Source: Aneurinibacillus thermoaerophilus (GTDB lineage Bacteria; Bacillota; Bacilli; Aneurinibacillales; Aneurinibacillaceae). Taken from it: a stretch of DNA of 64,000 nt. The DNA is taken from positions 18,848 through 82,847 of the forward strand of contig NZ_FNDE01000013.1 of assembly GCF_900099925.1 (NCBI RefSeq). Direction: 5' to 3'. Shown piece after piece: positions 55,262 to 63,904 of the stretch. Numbering within the stretch: position 1 is the first letter of the stretch; each line of letters starts with the position of its first letter. A program made the translations under genes and the position numbers. The notes under the pieces were generated by a model. The model saw only the letters and a program-made list of their open reading frames with translations. It had not been told where the DNA came from and did not search any database.

Positions 55262-55960
55262 CTACAAAGATTCATTTTTATTTACAGGTGCAAGTACCTC
55301 CATAAGCCGGGACTGAAAAATCCGGAAAAACAAGACAGCATTTATTTGCAAATATAGAGAGGCTTTTTTTACCTGTTCGAGCGATGTAATATGCACAGCA
55401 TTCAATTCGCATATCGGCTCTTCATGCTTTACAGCATAATACTCGCGCTGCACGACTTCCGGACTTTCCCGGAAAAAATATTCCGCTTTCCTTGCCACCT
55501 TCGGCTGACGGAGGCGATCCGCCTTCACAATCGGTTCAATTTTATGAAAAGGGATAGATGTTTTCAGACTGTATACCTTTCTACCTTCATCAGCAGCCAC
55601 ATATTGAATATCCGCCGTAAGCATACCGTGAACAAACAAGTAACGGGAAGGGAGTAAAAAGCGACAAGAAAGCGATGAAACTTCCCATTCAATGTCTATC
55701 GTTTCTTCCACTCGGTGGGGCAACGAAATCGTTTTCGCTATATTCATGTCTACCTTTTGTCGCGCGATAAGCACCGGAATTTTTATTGCATGCATGCTTC
55801 CTCTCGATACACTAAATGAGGAATGCGCTCCCCCCCTATATTGTTGAGCAGGAAAAAGAGCGGCGGTTTTTTTCCTCAGCGAATGTTTCCGCTTCTTCTT
55901 TTTCCGTTTTTTTTTCTTCGGCTGCTTTATGGTGGAAGTAAGACGGTAACTATCTAGCAT
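55262..55960 (-). CDS. Lys/Arg-rich SPOCS (DUF3794)-like protein, probable spore-surface component
   Basis: A 232-residue protein with a very basic N-terminus (KQPKKKKRKKKKRKHSLRKK at residues 13-32) followed by one SPOCS-like domain (about 55-145: IKIPVLIARQKV, LSCRFLLPSRYLFVHGMLTA, DIQYVA). It resembles the domain in the neighbouring gene product, and both resemble DUF3794 proteins of the spore surface. Strong AAAGGGGGGGG ribosome site. The Lys-rich head might bind DNA or acidic polymers. Function inferred from family only. Confidence 0.6.
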   Translation of the reverse strand: MLDSYRLTSTIKQPKKKKRKKKKRKHSLRKKTAALFPAQQYRGGAHSSFSVSRGSMHAIKIPVLIARQKVDMNIAKTISLPHRVEETIDIEWEVSSLSCRFLLPSRYLFVHGMLTADIQYVAADEGRKVYSLKTSIPFHKIEPIVKADRLRQPKVARKAEYFFRESPEVVQREYYAVKHEEPICELNAVHITSLEQVKKASLYLQINAVLFFRIFQSRLMEVLAPVNKNESL

Positions 55961-56075
55961 GCTGGCCCCCCCTTTCTCTCCTATTCATCAGGATATAGAC
56001 GAAATCCTGTCCTCGTTCGCCTATTTTATCGGAGAAGCCAGCTGTATACCCGTTTAAACGCAGCCTTTCAGGCTA

Positions 56076-56828
56076 TTATTCTTCGGGAGGAGTTGGAGGA
56101 ACATTAACGTGCACCTGCTGATTTTGCAGCACTTTAACGGTAAGATCGAGCACCATTTTTTGAATAATTTCCCTAAATACCCCTTCTTCAAATGGGCCAC
56201 CTTGCAGTGGCTCACGATCAAGCGCTTCATCCCATTCGGTAATATCAGCGCGTACTAGCTCACAAAAGACTTGCTCATTGAAGAATTCAACGCTTTGTTG
56301 ATGGAACTGCGACAAGTCCGTAGACATGAGGCGGTCTTTGGATGGGAATCCCTGAGGCAGCGGCCGTTCTACCAGAAAATCAAATTCTTCGCGCACATTG
56401 AAGAATGGGCCAACCGGTGGCGTGAGGAATTCGGCAATTTCCGCTACGCAATCGAAAGGAACATCTACCGTCAGAGAATTAATAACAGAGCGCACTTCGA
56501 CCGCATCACGCGGAGAACCCGAAGGTGTTACGTACTGAATATTCTTGCGCACAAAACCGCTCAGGAACAACTTGGCGCGCAGTTCCTCGCCCGGCAGAAT
56601 ACGCGGCTGGATCAGACGGCATTGCGTCAGTTTTACACGCTTTTTGATTTTCTTGATTTCAAGCACATCTTCTGGAAACGTAATACGCGCTCTTATCGGC
56701 AACTGTACCGATACTTCCTGTAACAGCACCGGAACTTTGATAATGGGGTTACCCCTGGTTAGGTTAGGTCGAACCACGCGCGCATCACATTCATTTACGC
56801 TAGCCGATTCATCGAAATTGATGGGCAT
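56076..56828 (-). CDS. SPOCS (DUF3794)-domain protein, probable spore-surface component
   Basis: A 250-residue acidic protein. A SPOCS-type domain spans about residues 25-115 (IIKVPVLLQEVSVQLPIRARI, LTQCRLIQPRILPGEELRAK, LFLSGFVRKNIQYVTPSG), and the rest is helical with FDFLVERPLPQGFP. SPOCS/DUF3794 domains are found in spore coat and exosporium proteins such as clostridial SipL/CsxC-type proteins. I use ATG 56828, 8 nt after GGGGGG; TTG 56834 is too close. A CATAATAT sequence about 50 nt upstream resembles a SigE/SigK -10 box. Confidence 0.65.
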   Translation of the reverse strand: MPINFDESASVNECDARVVRPNLTRGNPIIKVPVLLQEVSVQLPIRARITFPEDVLEIKKIKKRVKLTQCRLIQPRILPGEELRAKLFLSGFVRKNIQYVTPSGSPRDAVEVRSVINSLTVDVPFDCVAEIAEFLTPPVGPFFNVREEFDFLVERPLPQGFPSKDRLMSTDLSQFHQQSVEFFNEQVFCELVRADITEWDEALDREPLQGGPFEEGVFREIIQKMVLDLTVKVLQNQQVHVNVPPTPPEE

Positions 56829-56930
56829 TACCAATTCCCCCCTTGAAATTTGACATACTGCATATTATGAGACAGGACGAACTCTGTATAGACATAATAC
56901 CCAGGACATACGTGGATTTTTTATATAAAC

Positions 56931-56959
56931 AAAAAAAGCGCGCCCTATGACAGGGCACG
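56931..56959 (-). terminator. Terminator after mnaA
   Basis: An 8-bp stem (CGTGCCCT/AGGGCGCG in RNA, one G-U) and a run of seven T on the minus strand, beginning 8 nt after the mnaA stop codon. Confidence 0.88.
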
Positions 56960-56966
56960 TCCTATA

Positions 56967-58106
56967 TTATGGTAAAAACGGCATTGGCTTTTTGTCTCGC
57001 AATCCAAAATAGTAAAGAATTGCTTCACAAATACGGCGGGAAGCTTCACCGTCTCCATAAGGATTGACCGCTTTTGCCATTTTTTCGTATGCTCCCCGGC
57101 TTGTCAACAATTCATCGGCCAAGCTAAAAATCGTCTCCTCATCCGTCCCAGCCAGCTTCAGGGTGCCGGCCGCAATGCCCTCCGGGCGCTCCGTCGTGTC
57201 ACGCAATACAAGCACAGGCACGCCAAAAGCCGGCGCTTCCTCCTGTACACCGCCGGAATCAGTCAAAATCAAATAGGAGCGGGACATAAAATTATGGAAG
57301 TCCACCACGTCCAGCGGTGCAATCAGACGAATGCGTTCATGTTCACCCAAATACTTGTTAGCCGCTTCCTGAACCACCGGATTAAGGTGTACAGGATATA
57401 TGACAGCAATGTCCGGGTGCTTGTCCACAAGACGGCGAATCGCTCGGAACATACGCGCCATCGGCTCTCCTAGGTTCTCGCGTCGGTGCGCCGTCATGAG
57501 TACCAACTTCTTGCCGGCCATCTCTTCCAGCACTGGGTGCGTATAATCTTCGCGCACCGTTGTTTTTAAAGCATCAATCACCGTGTTCCCGGTTATGTAA
57601 ATCGCATCGTCTTTCTTATCTTCCTTCTTCAAGTTTTCCGCCGCCTGAGCGGTCGGTGCAAAATGAAGATCAGAGATTACTCCCGTCAATTGCCTGTTCA
57701 TCTCTTCGGGATACGGCGAATATTTATTCCATGTGCGCAAACCCGCTTCTACGTGTCCCACCGGAATCTGATTATACAGCGCGGCCAGGCTGGCGGCGAA
57801 TGTCGTCGTTGTATCGCCGTGGACAAGCACCATATCCGGCTTTTCTGCCTTCATAACCTCATCAAGGCCTTCCAGAACACGGGTTGTAATCTGTGTAAGC
57901 GTCTGACGTTCTTTCATTACATTAAGATCCGTGTCGGGCGTAATTGAAAAAATATCAAGCACCTGATCCAGCATCTGTCTGTGCTGGGCCGTTACGCAAA
58001 CAAATGGTTCCAGTTCTTCATGACACTGCAATTCATGGACAAGCGGCGCCATTTTTATCGCTTCCGGCCGTGTGCCAAACACGGTCATAATTTTCTTTGT
58101 GACCAA
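56967..58106 (-). CDS. mnaA: UDP-N-acetylglucosamine 2-epimerase (non-hydrolysing)
   Basis: A 379-residue WecB/MnaA epimerase making UDP-ManNAc: TVFGTRPEAIKMAPLV, VHGDTTTTFAASLAAL, VGHVEAGLRT and TDSGGVQEEAPAFGVPVL are all conserved. UDP-ManNAc feeds teichoic acid linkage units or other wall polymers. TTG 58106 is the best start, with GAGGTGA 5 nt upstream; no ATG has a site before the TVFGTRP motif. It follows upp by 18 nt, an arrangement also known in Bacillus cereus and Geobacillus. Confidence 0.94.
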   Translation of the reverse strand: MVTKKIMTVFGTRPEAIKMAPLVHELQCHEELEPFVCVTAQHRQMLDQVLDIFSITPDTDLNVMKERQTLTQITTRVLEGLDEVMKAEKPDMVLVHGDTTTTFAASLAALYNQIPVGHVEAGLRTWNKYSPYPEEMNRQLTGVISDLHFAPTAQAAENLKKEDKKDDAIYITGNTVIDALKTTVREDYTHPVLEEMAGKKLVLMTAHRRENLGEPMARMFRAIRRLVDKHPDIAVIYPVHLNPVVQEAANKYLGEHERIRLIAPLDVVDFHNFMSRSYLILTDSGGVQEEAPAFGVPVLVLRDTTERPEGIAAGTLKLAGTDEETIFSLADELLTSRGAYEKMAKAVNPYGDGEASRRICEAILYYFGLRDKKPMPFLP

Positions 58107-58124
58107 GATTTCACCTCATTTGTA

Positions 58125-58754
58125 TTACTTTGTACCGAACAAGCGGTCTCCAGCATCTCCAAGGCCCGGAACAATGTAGCCATGGTCGTCCAGCTTTTCG
58201 TCTACCGCAGCCACATAAATGTCGATTTCCGGGTGAATTTGTTGGAATTTTTCGATGCCCTCCGGCGCGGCAATCAGGCACATAAGTTTCATGTTTTGCG
58301 CACCGCGGTTTTTCAAAGCGGTAACCGCCGCAGCCGCAGAACCACCTGTAGCAAGCATCGGATCGATGACGATCAATTCACGTTCGTTTATGTCAGTTGG
58401 GAGTTTTACGTAATATTCAACTGGCTCCAGCGTTTCCGGATCGCGATACAAGCCAACGTGTCCCACCTTGGCCGCAGGGATGAGCTTGCGCATGCCATCT
58501 ACCATACCGAGACCAGCTCGCAAAATCGGAACAAGACCTACTTTTTTACCAGCGATCACTTTTGTTTTACAGGTTGTAACCGGCGTTTCGATTTCGATCT
58601 CCTTAAGCGGCATATCGCGCGTGATTTCATACGCCATCAACATCGCGACTTCATCAACCAGTTCACGAAACTCCTTCGTACCTGTACGCTTATCACGAAT
58701 GTATGAGAGCTTATGTTGAATTAATGGATGGTCTAATACGTATACTTTACCCAT
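58125..58754 (-). CDS. upp: Uracil phosphoribosyltransferase
   Basis: A 209-residue PRTase: [46 protein letters not shown] (PRPP loop) and DRLFGTK end. It salvages uracil to UMP. ATG 58754 has AGGAGG 7 nt upstream; an open frame continuing to 58817 is not needed. Its promoter has a good extended -10. The leader ends in a TTTTTTT stretch but I see no PyrR-type site. Confidence 0.95.
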   Translation of the reverse strand: MGKVYVLDHPLIQHKLSYIRDKRTGTKEFRELVDEVAMLMAYEITRDMPLKEIEIETPVTTCKTKVIAGKKVGLVPILRAGLGMVDGMRKLIPAAKVGHVGLYRDPETLEPVEYYVKLPTDINERELIVIDPMLATGGSAAAAVTALKNRGAQNMKLMCLIAAPEGIEKFQQIHPEIDIYVAAVDEKLDDHGYIVPGLGDAGDRLFGTK

Positions 58755-58825
58755 CAGGGAAGCCTCCTGTCTGCATAACATAAAAAAAGTCTGATTACTG
58801 TTGACTGCTTTTTGCACTGCGTTAT

Positions 58826-58834
58826 ATTATAGCA
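58826..58834 (-). promoter_or_regulatory. Extended -10 promoter of upp
   Basis: TGCTATAAT on the minus strand, about 72 nt upstream of the upp ATG; the -35 at 17 nt is weak. Confidence 0.6.
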
Positions 58835-58894
58835 GACTGGAATTGGAGATGCATCTGTGAAAAGGAAATCCAACGAGGCAATTTATTAACAATT

Positions 58895-58926
58895 AAAAGG
58901 GATGAAGCAAACACTCCATCCCTTTT
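58895..58926 (-). terminator. Terminator after glyA
   Basis: AAAAGGGATG/CATCCCTTTT stem with a 12-nt loop, ending in TTTTAATT on the minus strand, 14 nt after the glyA stop. Confidence 0.85.
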
Positions 58927-58939
58927 CGCATGTGTAAAC

Positions 58940-60190
58940 TTAAATTTCTAGGTGCGGATACATCGGGAATTTTTCGCAGAGAGCAACGACACGTTGTCGT
59001 GCTTCTTCCTGTTTCGTTCCATCCTGCGGATTTTTCAGGCATAGCGCCATAATCGCAGCAATTTCTTTCATTGCTTCTTCATCAAAACCGCGGCTTGTAA
59101 CCGCAGGCGTACCGATACGGATACCGCTCGTCACAAACGGACTTGCCGGGTCATACGGAATGGTGTTCTTATTGCATGTAATACCTACTTCGTCCAGTAA
59201 GTGCTCAGCGTCTTTACCTGTCAGGTTCATATTACGCACGTCGATCAAAATCAGGTGGTTGTCTGTGCCTCCGGAGATCAGATTGAAACCTTCGGCTTTC
59301 AATGATTCAGCCAACTGTTTCGCGTTGGCGATAATGCGTGCGGAATACTCTTTAAATTCCGGCTTCAACGCTTCACCAAAAGCCACCGCTTTGGCTGCGA
59401 TAACATGCATCAGCGGACCGCCTTGAATACCAGGGAATACCGCTTTGTCGATTGCTTTTGCGTATGCCTCTTTGCACAAAATCATACCACCGCGCGGACC
59501 GCGGAGCGTTTTGTGCGTCGTCGTCGTCACAAAATCGGCATACGGCACCGGGGTTGGATGATGACCAGTCGCTACAAGACCCGCAATATGCGCCATATCC
59601 ACCATCAGGTATGCCCCCACACTATCGGCGATCTCGCGCAGTTTTGCAAAGTCAATGACGCGTGGATAGGCGCTTGCGCCCGCTACAATCATTTTCGGCT
59701 TATGTTCTTCCGCTTTTCTGCGGACATCTTCATAATCAAGCACCTGTGTGTCTTTGTCCACACCGTATTCCACAAAGTTATACAAAGTACCCGAGAAGTT
59801 GACCGGGCTTCCATGCGTTAAGTGGCCTCCATGGGAAAGATTCATGCCTAGCACAGTATCTCCGGGCTTCAAGAATGCAAAATATACCGCCATATTTGCC
59901 TGTGCGCCAGAGTGAGGTTGCACATTGGCATGTTCAGCCCCGAACAGTTGCTTCGCACGGTCGCGCGCCAAATTCTCAACAATATCCACATATTCGCATC
60001 CGCCATAGTAACGCTTACCCGGATAACCTTCTGCGTATTTGTTCGTTAGTACCGTACCCATCGCTTCCATAACCGCTTCACTGACAAAGTTCTCGGAAGC
60101 GATAAGTTCGATTTTTGAACGCTGGCGGCTCAGCTCCAATCTAATCGCTTCCGCTACTTCCGGATCATGCTTTTTCACTTGTTCTAGCAT
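58940..60190 (-). CDS. glyA: Serine hydroxymethyltransferase
   Basis: A 416-residue PLP enzyme converting serine and tetrahydrofolate to glycine and methylene-THF. Seen: [47 protein letters not shown] and the PLP lysine in [29 protein letters not shown] site precedes the ATG. ywlG lies upstream and upp downstream, the standard Bacillus order. Confidence 0.97.
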   Translation of the reverse strand: MLEQVKKHDPEVAEAIRLELSRQRSKIELIASENFVSEAVMEAMGTVLTNKYAEGYPGKRYYGGCEYVDIVENLARDRAKQLFGAEHANVQPHSGAQANMAVYFAFLKPGDTVLGMNLSHGGHLTHGSPVNFSGTLYNFVEYGVDKDTQVLDYEDVRRKAEEHKPKMIVAGASAYPRVIDFAKLREIADSVGAYLMVDMAHIAGLVATGHHPTPVPYADFVTTTTHKTLRGPRGGMILCKEAYAKAIDKAVFPGIQGGPLMHVIAAKAVAFGEALKPEFKEYSARIIANAKQLAESLKAEGFNLISGGTDNHLILIDVRNMNLTGKDAEHLLDEVGITCNKNTIPYDPASPFVTSGIRIGTPAVTSRGFDEEAMKEIAAIMALCLKNPQDGTKQEEARQRVVALCEKFPMYPHLEI

Positions 60191-60292
60191 CCTCTCTTCT
60201 CCTCCTATTATACAATTGGCTTAATCAGTCACCATCCTTTTGCGATTTGAAATCATTGGACGAATGACAAATATTAAAAATAGTAGGTATTG

Positions 60293-60862
60293 TTAATGAC
60301 AGTTTTCTTCTAGCGAGGTGCGTTCATACACCGCGCGCGCTCCCCCGATTAGTTTCGGACGCGTAACGGCCATCGTTACGTGCGCTTCCCCAATTTGTCT
60401 AATACGAGGACGTACCGGTACAGCCACCGGTTTTAAATGCATGCCGATGAACGTATCACCAATATCAACGCCAGCATCAGCCTGAATCGACTCCACGACA
60501 ACGGCGTTCCGCATTTTTCGAAACGCACAAGCCGCCATCGCTCCACCCGCTTTGGGAACAGGAACAACAGTGACTTCAGACCAGCCGAAGCGCTCGGCTG
60601 TTTCCTTCTCTACCACAAGCGCCCGGTTTAAATGCTCACAACACTGGAACGCGACGGAAAATCCGAACTTCTTGCGCGTATCTTCAATCGCTTCATACAG
60701 CGCAGCCGCTACTTCTTCGCTGCCTGCCGATCCAATCTGTTTGCCAATAATTTCACTCGTGCTGGTTCCAAATACAAGGACATGCCTTTCACCAAGCGGC
60801 CTGACCATCAGCAAATCTTCCAGAATCAAAGTAAGGTCTTGCTTCATTTTTTCTACATTCAC
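60293..60862 (-). CDS. ywlG: DUF436/TIGR01440 family protein (YwlG-like)
   Basis: A 189-residue protein of the conserved YwlG family: LVFGTSTSEIIGKQIGSAGS, FSVAFQCCEHLNRALVVE, VPKAGGAMAACAFRKM and a GDTFIGMHLKPVAVPVR stretch. Biochemical role is not established. Lies between rpiB and glyA as in Bacillus subtilis. GTG start with a weak site. Confidence 0.88.
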   Translation of the reverse strand: MNVEKMKQDLTLILEDLLMVRPLGERHVLVFGTSTSEIIGKQIGSAGSEEVAAALYEAIEDTRKKFGFSVAFQCCEHLNRALVVEKETAERFGWSEVTVVPVPKAGGAMAACAFRKMRNAVVVESIQADAGVDIGDTFIGMHLKPVAVPVRPRIRQIGEAHVTMAVTRPKLIGGARAVYERTSLEENCH

Positions 60863-60901
60863 AGGTCTTCACGCTGCCTTTATCAGAACGGATGGTAACA
60901 A

Positions 60902-61345
60902 TCAATATTTCTCCTCAATTTCTTTAATTTTCTCTATCCGACGCAGATGACGCCCGCCAGAAAATTCAGTTTCGAGCCAAATTTTCGCAATTTCGAGCGC
61001 CAATCCTGACCCGATTACACGCGCACCCATTGCGAGAATATTGGAGTCGTTATGCTCGCGCGTCGCCTTTGCGGTGAAGCAGTCGTGCACCAGCGCACAG
61101 CGAATGCCTTTCACCTTGTTCGCGGCAATGGACATACCAATACCGGTACCGCAGATAAGAATCCCGCGATCAAATTCTCCCGCTGCTACCTTCTCAGCAA
61201 CCGGAAGGGCATAGTCTGGATAATCGACAGAATCTTCGCAGTTACAACCAAAATCTTCATATTCAATACCTGCTGATTCAAGATACTTCTTGATTTCTTC
61301 CTTCAATGCGTAACCGCCGTGGTCAGCAGCAATCGCAACTCTCAC
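60902..61345 (-). CDS. rpiB: Ribose-5-phosphate isomerase B
   Basis: A 147-residue RpiB/LacAB-type isomerase (YwlF in Bacillus): IAADHGGYALK, ICGTGIGMSIAANKVKG, catalytic Cys region and CALVHDCFTAKATREHNDSN. It interconverts ribose 5-phosphate and ribulose 5-phosphate. I use GTG 61345 with GGAGGAG 7 nt upstream; the longer open frame to 61453 is unsupported. Confidence 0.95.
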   Translation of the reverse strand: MRVAIAADHGGYALKEEIKKYLESAGIEYEDFGCNCEDSVDYPDYALPVAEKVAAGEFDRGILICGTGIGMSIAANKVKGIRCALVHDCFTAKATREHNDSNILAMGARVIGSGLALEIAKIWLETEFSGGRHLRRIEKIKEIEEKY

Positions 61346-61388
61346 GTATGACTCCTCCGTTTCTGTGTATCCTTTCCATCTCCTATGT

Positions 61389-61394
61389 ATTATA
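61389..61394 (-). promoter_or_regulatory. -10 element upstream of rpiB
   Basis: A perfect TATAAT (CGGGTATAATACATAGG context) on the minus strand, 44 nt upstream of the rpiB start; the -35 is not obvious. Confidence 0.4.
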
Positions 61395-61580
61395 CCCGAT
61401 TCGGAGCAAATGCATAGAGGATATTTCGAACGCAATATGAAAAACCTGTACATTTTTGATTATACATCATAAATTGTTCGGAAATAAAGCGTTTCTTTTG
61501 TCGACATCTGCCTAAATGTTTCCCGGGAAATCGACAGCATTTTATTTCCTGCTTCGACATCCCGGTTTTCGTAACACAAG

Positions 61581-61606
61581 AAAAACTCGCGGGCAATGCC
61601 CACGAG
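61581..61606 (-). terminator. Terminator after the chemotaxis receptor gene
   Basis: CTCGTGGGC/GCCCGCGAG stem (one G-U) with a 3-nt loop, then TTTTTC on the minus strand, 14 nt after the stop codon. Confidence 0.88.
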
Positions 61607-61620
61607 TCCTTTTTCCACTC

Positions 61621-62910
61621 TTATATCTGGAATTTCGCTACATGCTCCTTCAACTGTTCCGATTGTGTGCGCAATACCTGACCCGCAGCCGCCACTTCCT
61701 CCATAAATGCTGTTTGATCCTGCGTCGCCTGATAAATGACCTCTGCGCCATGCGACGTTTCATTTGCTACCTTGGCCACATTGCGAGCGTCCTGCATCAT
61801 TACTTTCATGTTTTCACTCTGTTTTTCGATAAGAGACGCAATATGTTCCACGGAAGCTACCACTTCATGTACGGAACCGGCGATATTTCGCAACGCTTCC
61901 GTCGTTTGTTCCCCTCGTTCTGACTCTGCATCCGCAATCGTTACTTGTTCTTCAATTTGCTTTACTGCATTCGCTACTTCACGCTGCATCTGTTCAATAA
62001 GCGCAGTAATATTCGCAGCCGCTTTGCCGCTTTCATCCGCAAGTTGTCTTACCTCATCCGCCACGACGGCAAACCCTTTTCCATGCTCACCAGCCCGGGC
62101 CGCTTCAATACTAGCATTCAGTGCCAACAAATTGGTCTGTCCGGCCAACTCGCTTACTACTCGCGTAATGCTGCCGATCTGTGCCGCATTCTGCTCCAAT
62201 CTGCGGACGGTCTGAATAGAATGTTGGTTTTCTTTCGCTAACTTGTGCATTCCCTCTACAAGCGATTCCACGACTTTACTGCTTTCTGTAAGCGTCGTGA
62301 GCATTTGCTGTGACAATTTGCGAGAATGTTCAGCGTATTCATTCGCTTCTCGGCTTAATTCTCCCGCCGCCTCCACCGACTCCGCCATCGTCTTTGTATG
62401 CCGTGCCTGACTTTCAGCGCCGCGCGCAATTTGATCCATCGTAACGCTAATTTGCTCAATTTGCACTGCAGCCTGTTCAGATGCAGCAGTTAATTCATTT
62501 ACGCTCTTTGCTGCATGCTCGGATGAAAGATCGATATCTTTAATCATGGTTCGCAAATTGGTAATCATTAAAGCAAATGAATGAGAAAGAGCCGCGATTT
62601 CATCGTCTGATTTTGGCTCTTTGATTTCTACTCGCAAATCGCCTGCGGAAGCGCGCGCAGCGGCCTGCTCTAACTCTACAATTGGTTTCGAAATCCAACG
62701 TGCTACCATCCACCCAAATATGCAGGACCAGAGCACACCTAGCACGAGCGTCAACAGCGTAAACATCCAATGCGGGATGATGTGAGTCGCATAATCGCTT
62801 AACACAAAAATAAAAAATGCACTTGTGCCGTACGTAACGGTGGACAAAGCACCAATCCCTAACACAAGCTTTTTTTCCAAACTAAACGAATAAGTCCGCT
62901 TCTTGTCCAT
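61621..62910 (-). CDS. Methyl-accepting chemotaxis protein without a ligand-binding domain
   Basis: A 429-residue receptor with two membrane helices near the N-terminus (about 15-37 and 46-68) separated by only about 8 residues, so there is no extracellular sensor domain. A HAMP region follows ([20 protein letters not shown]), then a signalling domain with the hairpin tip region [20 protein letters not shown] and [20 protein letters not shown]. It likely senses membrane or internal state. It sits between ywlE and rpiB, which are adjacent in Bacillus, and has a SigD-like promoter. Confidence 0.92.
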   Translation of the reverse strand: MDKKRTYSFSLEKKLVLGIGALSTVTYGTSAFFIFVLSDYATHIIPHWMFTLLTLVLGVLWSCIFGWMVARWISKPIVELEQAAARASAGDLRVEIKEPKSDDEIAALSHSFALMITNLRTMIKDIDLSSEHAAKSVNELTAASEQAAVQIEQISVTMDQIARGAESQARHTKTMAESVEAAGELSREANEYAEHSRKLSQQMLTTLTESSKVVESLVEGMHKLAKENQHSIQTVRRLEQNAAQIGSITRVVSELAGQTNLLALNASIEAARAGEHGKGFAVVADEVRQLADESGKAAANITALIEQMQREVANAVKQIEEQVTIADAESERGEQTTEALRNIAGSVHEVVASVEHIASLIEKQSENMKVMMQDARNVAKVANETSHGAEVIYQATQDQTAFMEEVAAAGQVLRTQSEQLKEHVAKFQI

Positions 62911-62974
62911 ACTGCTCCCCCCTGCAATTATAAGAAACGCATTACATCTATTGCATTGCCCCTATTATTTATTA

Positions 62975-63001
62975 TTATCGGATAGAAGCAGGGCAGTTAT
63001 T
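62975..63001 (-). promoter_or_regulatory. SigD-like promoter of the chemotaxis receptor gene
   Basis: AATA (62998-63001), 15-nt spacer, TCCGATAA (62975-62982) on the minus strand, close to the SigD pattern TAAA/GCCGATAT. The -10 lies about 65 nt upstream of the ATG. Receptor genes are usually SigD-dependent. Confidence 0.4.
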
Positions 63002-63015
63002 GACTAAATTTGTAT

Positions 63016-63717
63016 TTATTTACGATGAAAATTTCGTATTTTTTCAATCATGTCAAGCAAGCGTATAAGTGACTCTTCGATTTCCTGAGCGCACTTTTCA
63101 TATGTCTCCAACGTTCCACCGAACGGATCAACAATATCATAATCAGGCTTCTGGCTTTCAAGAATCGCGATTTGATTACGTTCCTCGGCCGTTGCCTGCA
63201 TCATTTTCTCTTTCCAATTATCCAGCTTCTCGCGCACGAGTTCCAGTTTATGATAAAGTTGCTGATATTCTTCCTCAAGCTTGTTGATCTCTTCATAATG
63301 TTCTTTCATGAATTGCGTTTGTTTGGCTTCCAATTGCTCATATAAACGATTCAGTTCTTGAAGCCTCTTCCGGGCGCTCTCTGAAGTATCCGTATATTCC
63401 TTAAGCGTGTGTACTTTCCCCTGGAATTCAGGGTATCGTTGTATTAATGTATGTTTATGGGATTCCGTCATTGTTACGATAAGGTCGGCCCATCGCAGCA
63501 AGTCCTCATTGACCGTCTGTGAAGTATGTTCTTCTTCGATTCCTTTCTTCTCAAGAACCTTTACAGCATTGGGAGAAGCGGCCGAACCTTGCACGGCGAA
63601 CAAGCCTGCTGATTTTGCTTCCGCTTTCACTCCCCGTTCCGCAGCCAATTTTTTGAATATTTTTTCTGCCATCGGACTGCGGCAGGTGTTTCCGGTACAA
63701 ATAAACAAAATGCGCAT
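63016..63717 (-). CDS. ywlE: Protein-arginine phosphatase YwlE-like with coiled-coil insertion
   Basis: A 233-residue LMW-phosphatase-fold protein. P-loop CTGNTCRS has Cys7, Arg13 and Thr11; the threonine is the known mark of arginine phosphatases that reverse McsB phosphorylation. HTLKEYTD (103-110) and the general-acid loop DPFGG (197-201) match YwlE, but the two are separated by about 80 extra residues (111-191) of charged, heptad-like sequence (RLYEQLEAKQTQFMKEHYEE). Bacillus subtilis YwlE has about 150 residues and lacks this insert. Upstream of rpiB and ywlG as in Bacillus, apart from the inserted receptor gene. Confidence 0.88.
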   Translation of the reverse strand: MRILFICTGNTCRSPMAEKIFKKLAAERGVKAEAKSAGLFAVQGSAASPNAVKVLEKKGIEEEHTSQTVNEDLLRWADLIVTMTESHKHTLIQRYPEFQGKVHTLKEYTDTSESARKRLQELNRLYEQLEAKQTQFMKEHYEEINKLEEEYQQLYHKLELVREKLDNWKEKMMQATAEERNQIAILESQKPDYDIVDPFGGTLETYEKCAQEIEESLIRLLDMIEKIRNFHRK

Positions 63718-63842
63718 TCAATTCCTCTCCTTTCTTTCCCGCTTTTCTCCTCCATTGTTTTCCGAATGCCATGAAATTGCAAGATCGCAGGAAAAGTTTC
63801 TTCTCTATATTATCTTACCTTTCCTCTTTCCTAATAAGTCAT

Positions 63843-63904
63843 TTGAACCTCTCATGGCTAAAGCCACGAGATTCTTGGCTAGTCCGCTCTACCGAGCAGA
63901 ATTA
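63843..63904 (-). mobile_element. Right end of an IS200/IS605-type element with omega-RNA-like hairpin
   Basis: On the minus strand the sequence ends CTCGTGGCTTTAGCCATGAG (a stem-loop, 63851-63870), then AGGTTCAA, where TCAA is the right-end cleavage tetranucleotide known from IS200/IS605 elements. The GGCTTTAGCC hairpin before TTCAA is a frequent 3' feature of TnpB guide RNAs. The element would end at 63843. Confidence 0.6.

Noticed and set aside
58792..58840. AGTCTG ... CAGACT followed by seven T in the upp leader, resembling a terminator or PyrR attenuator
   Set aside because: Only 6 bp with a loop of nearly 40 nt, the 5' arm lies in the promoter, and no PyrR-binding sequence is visible.
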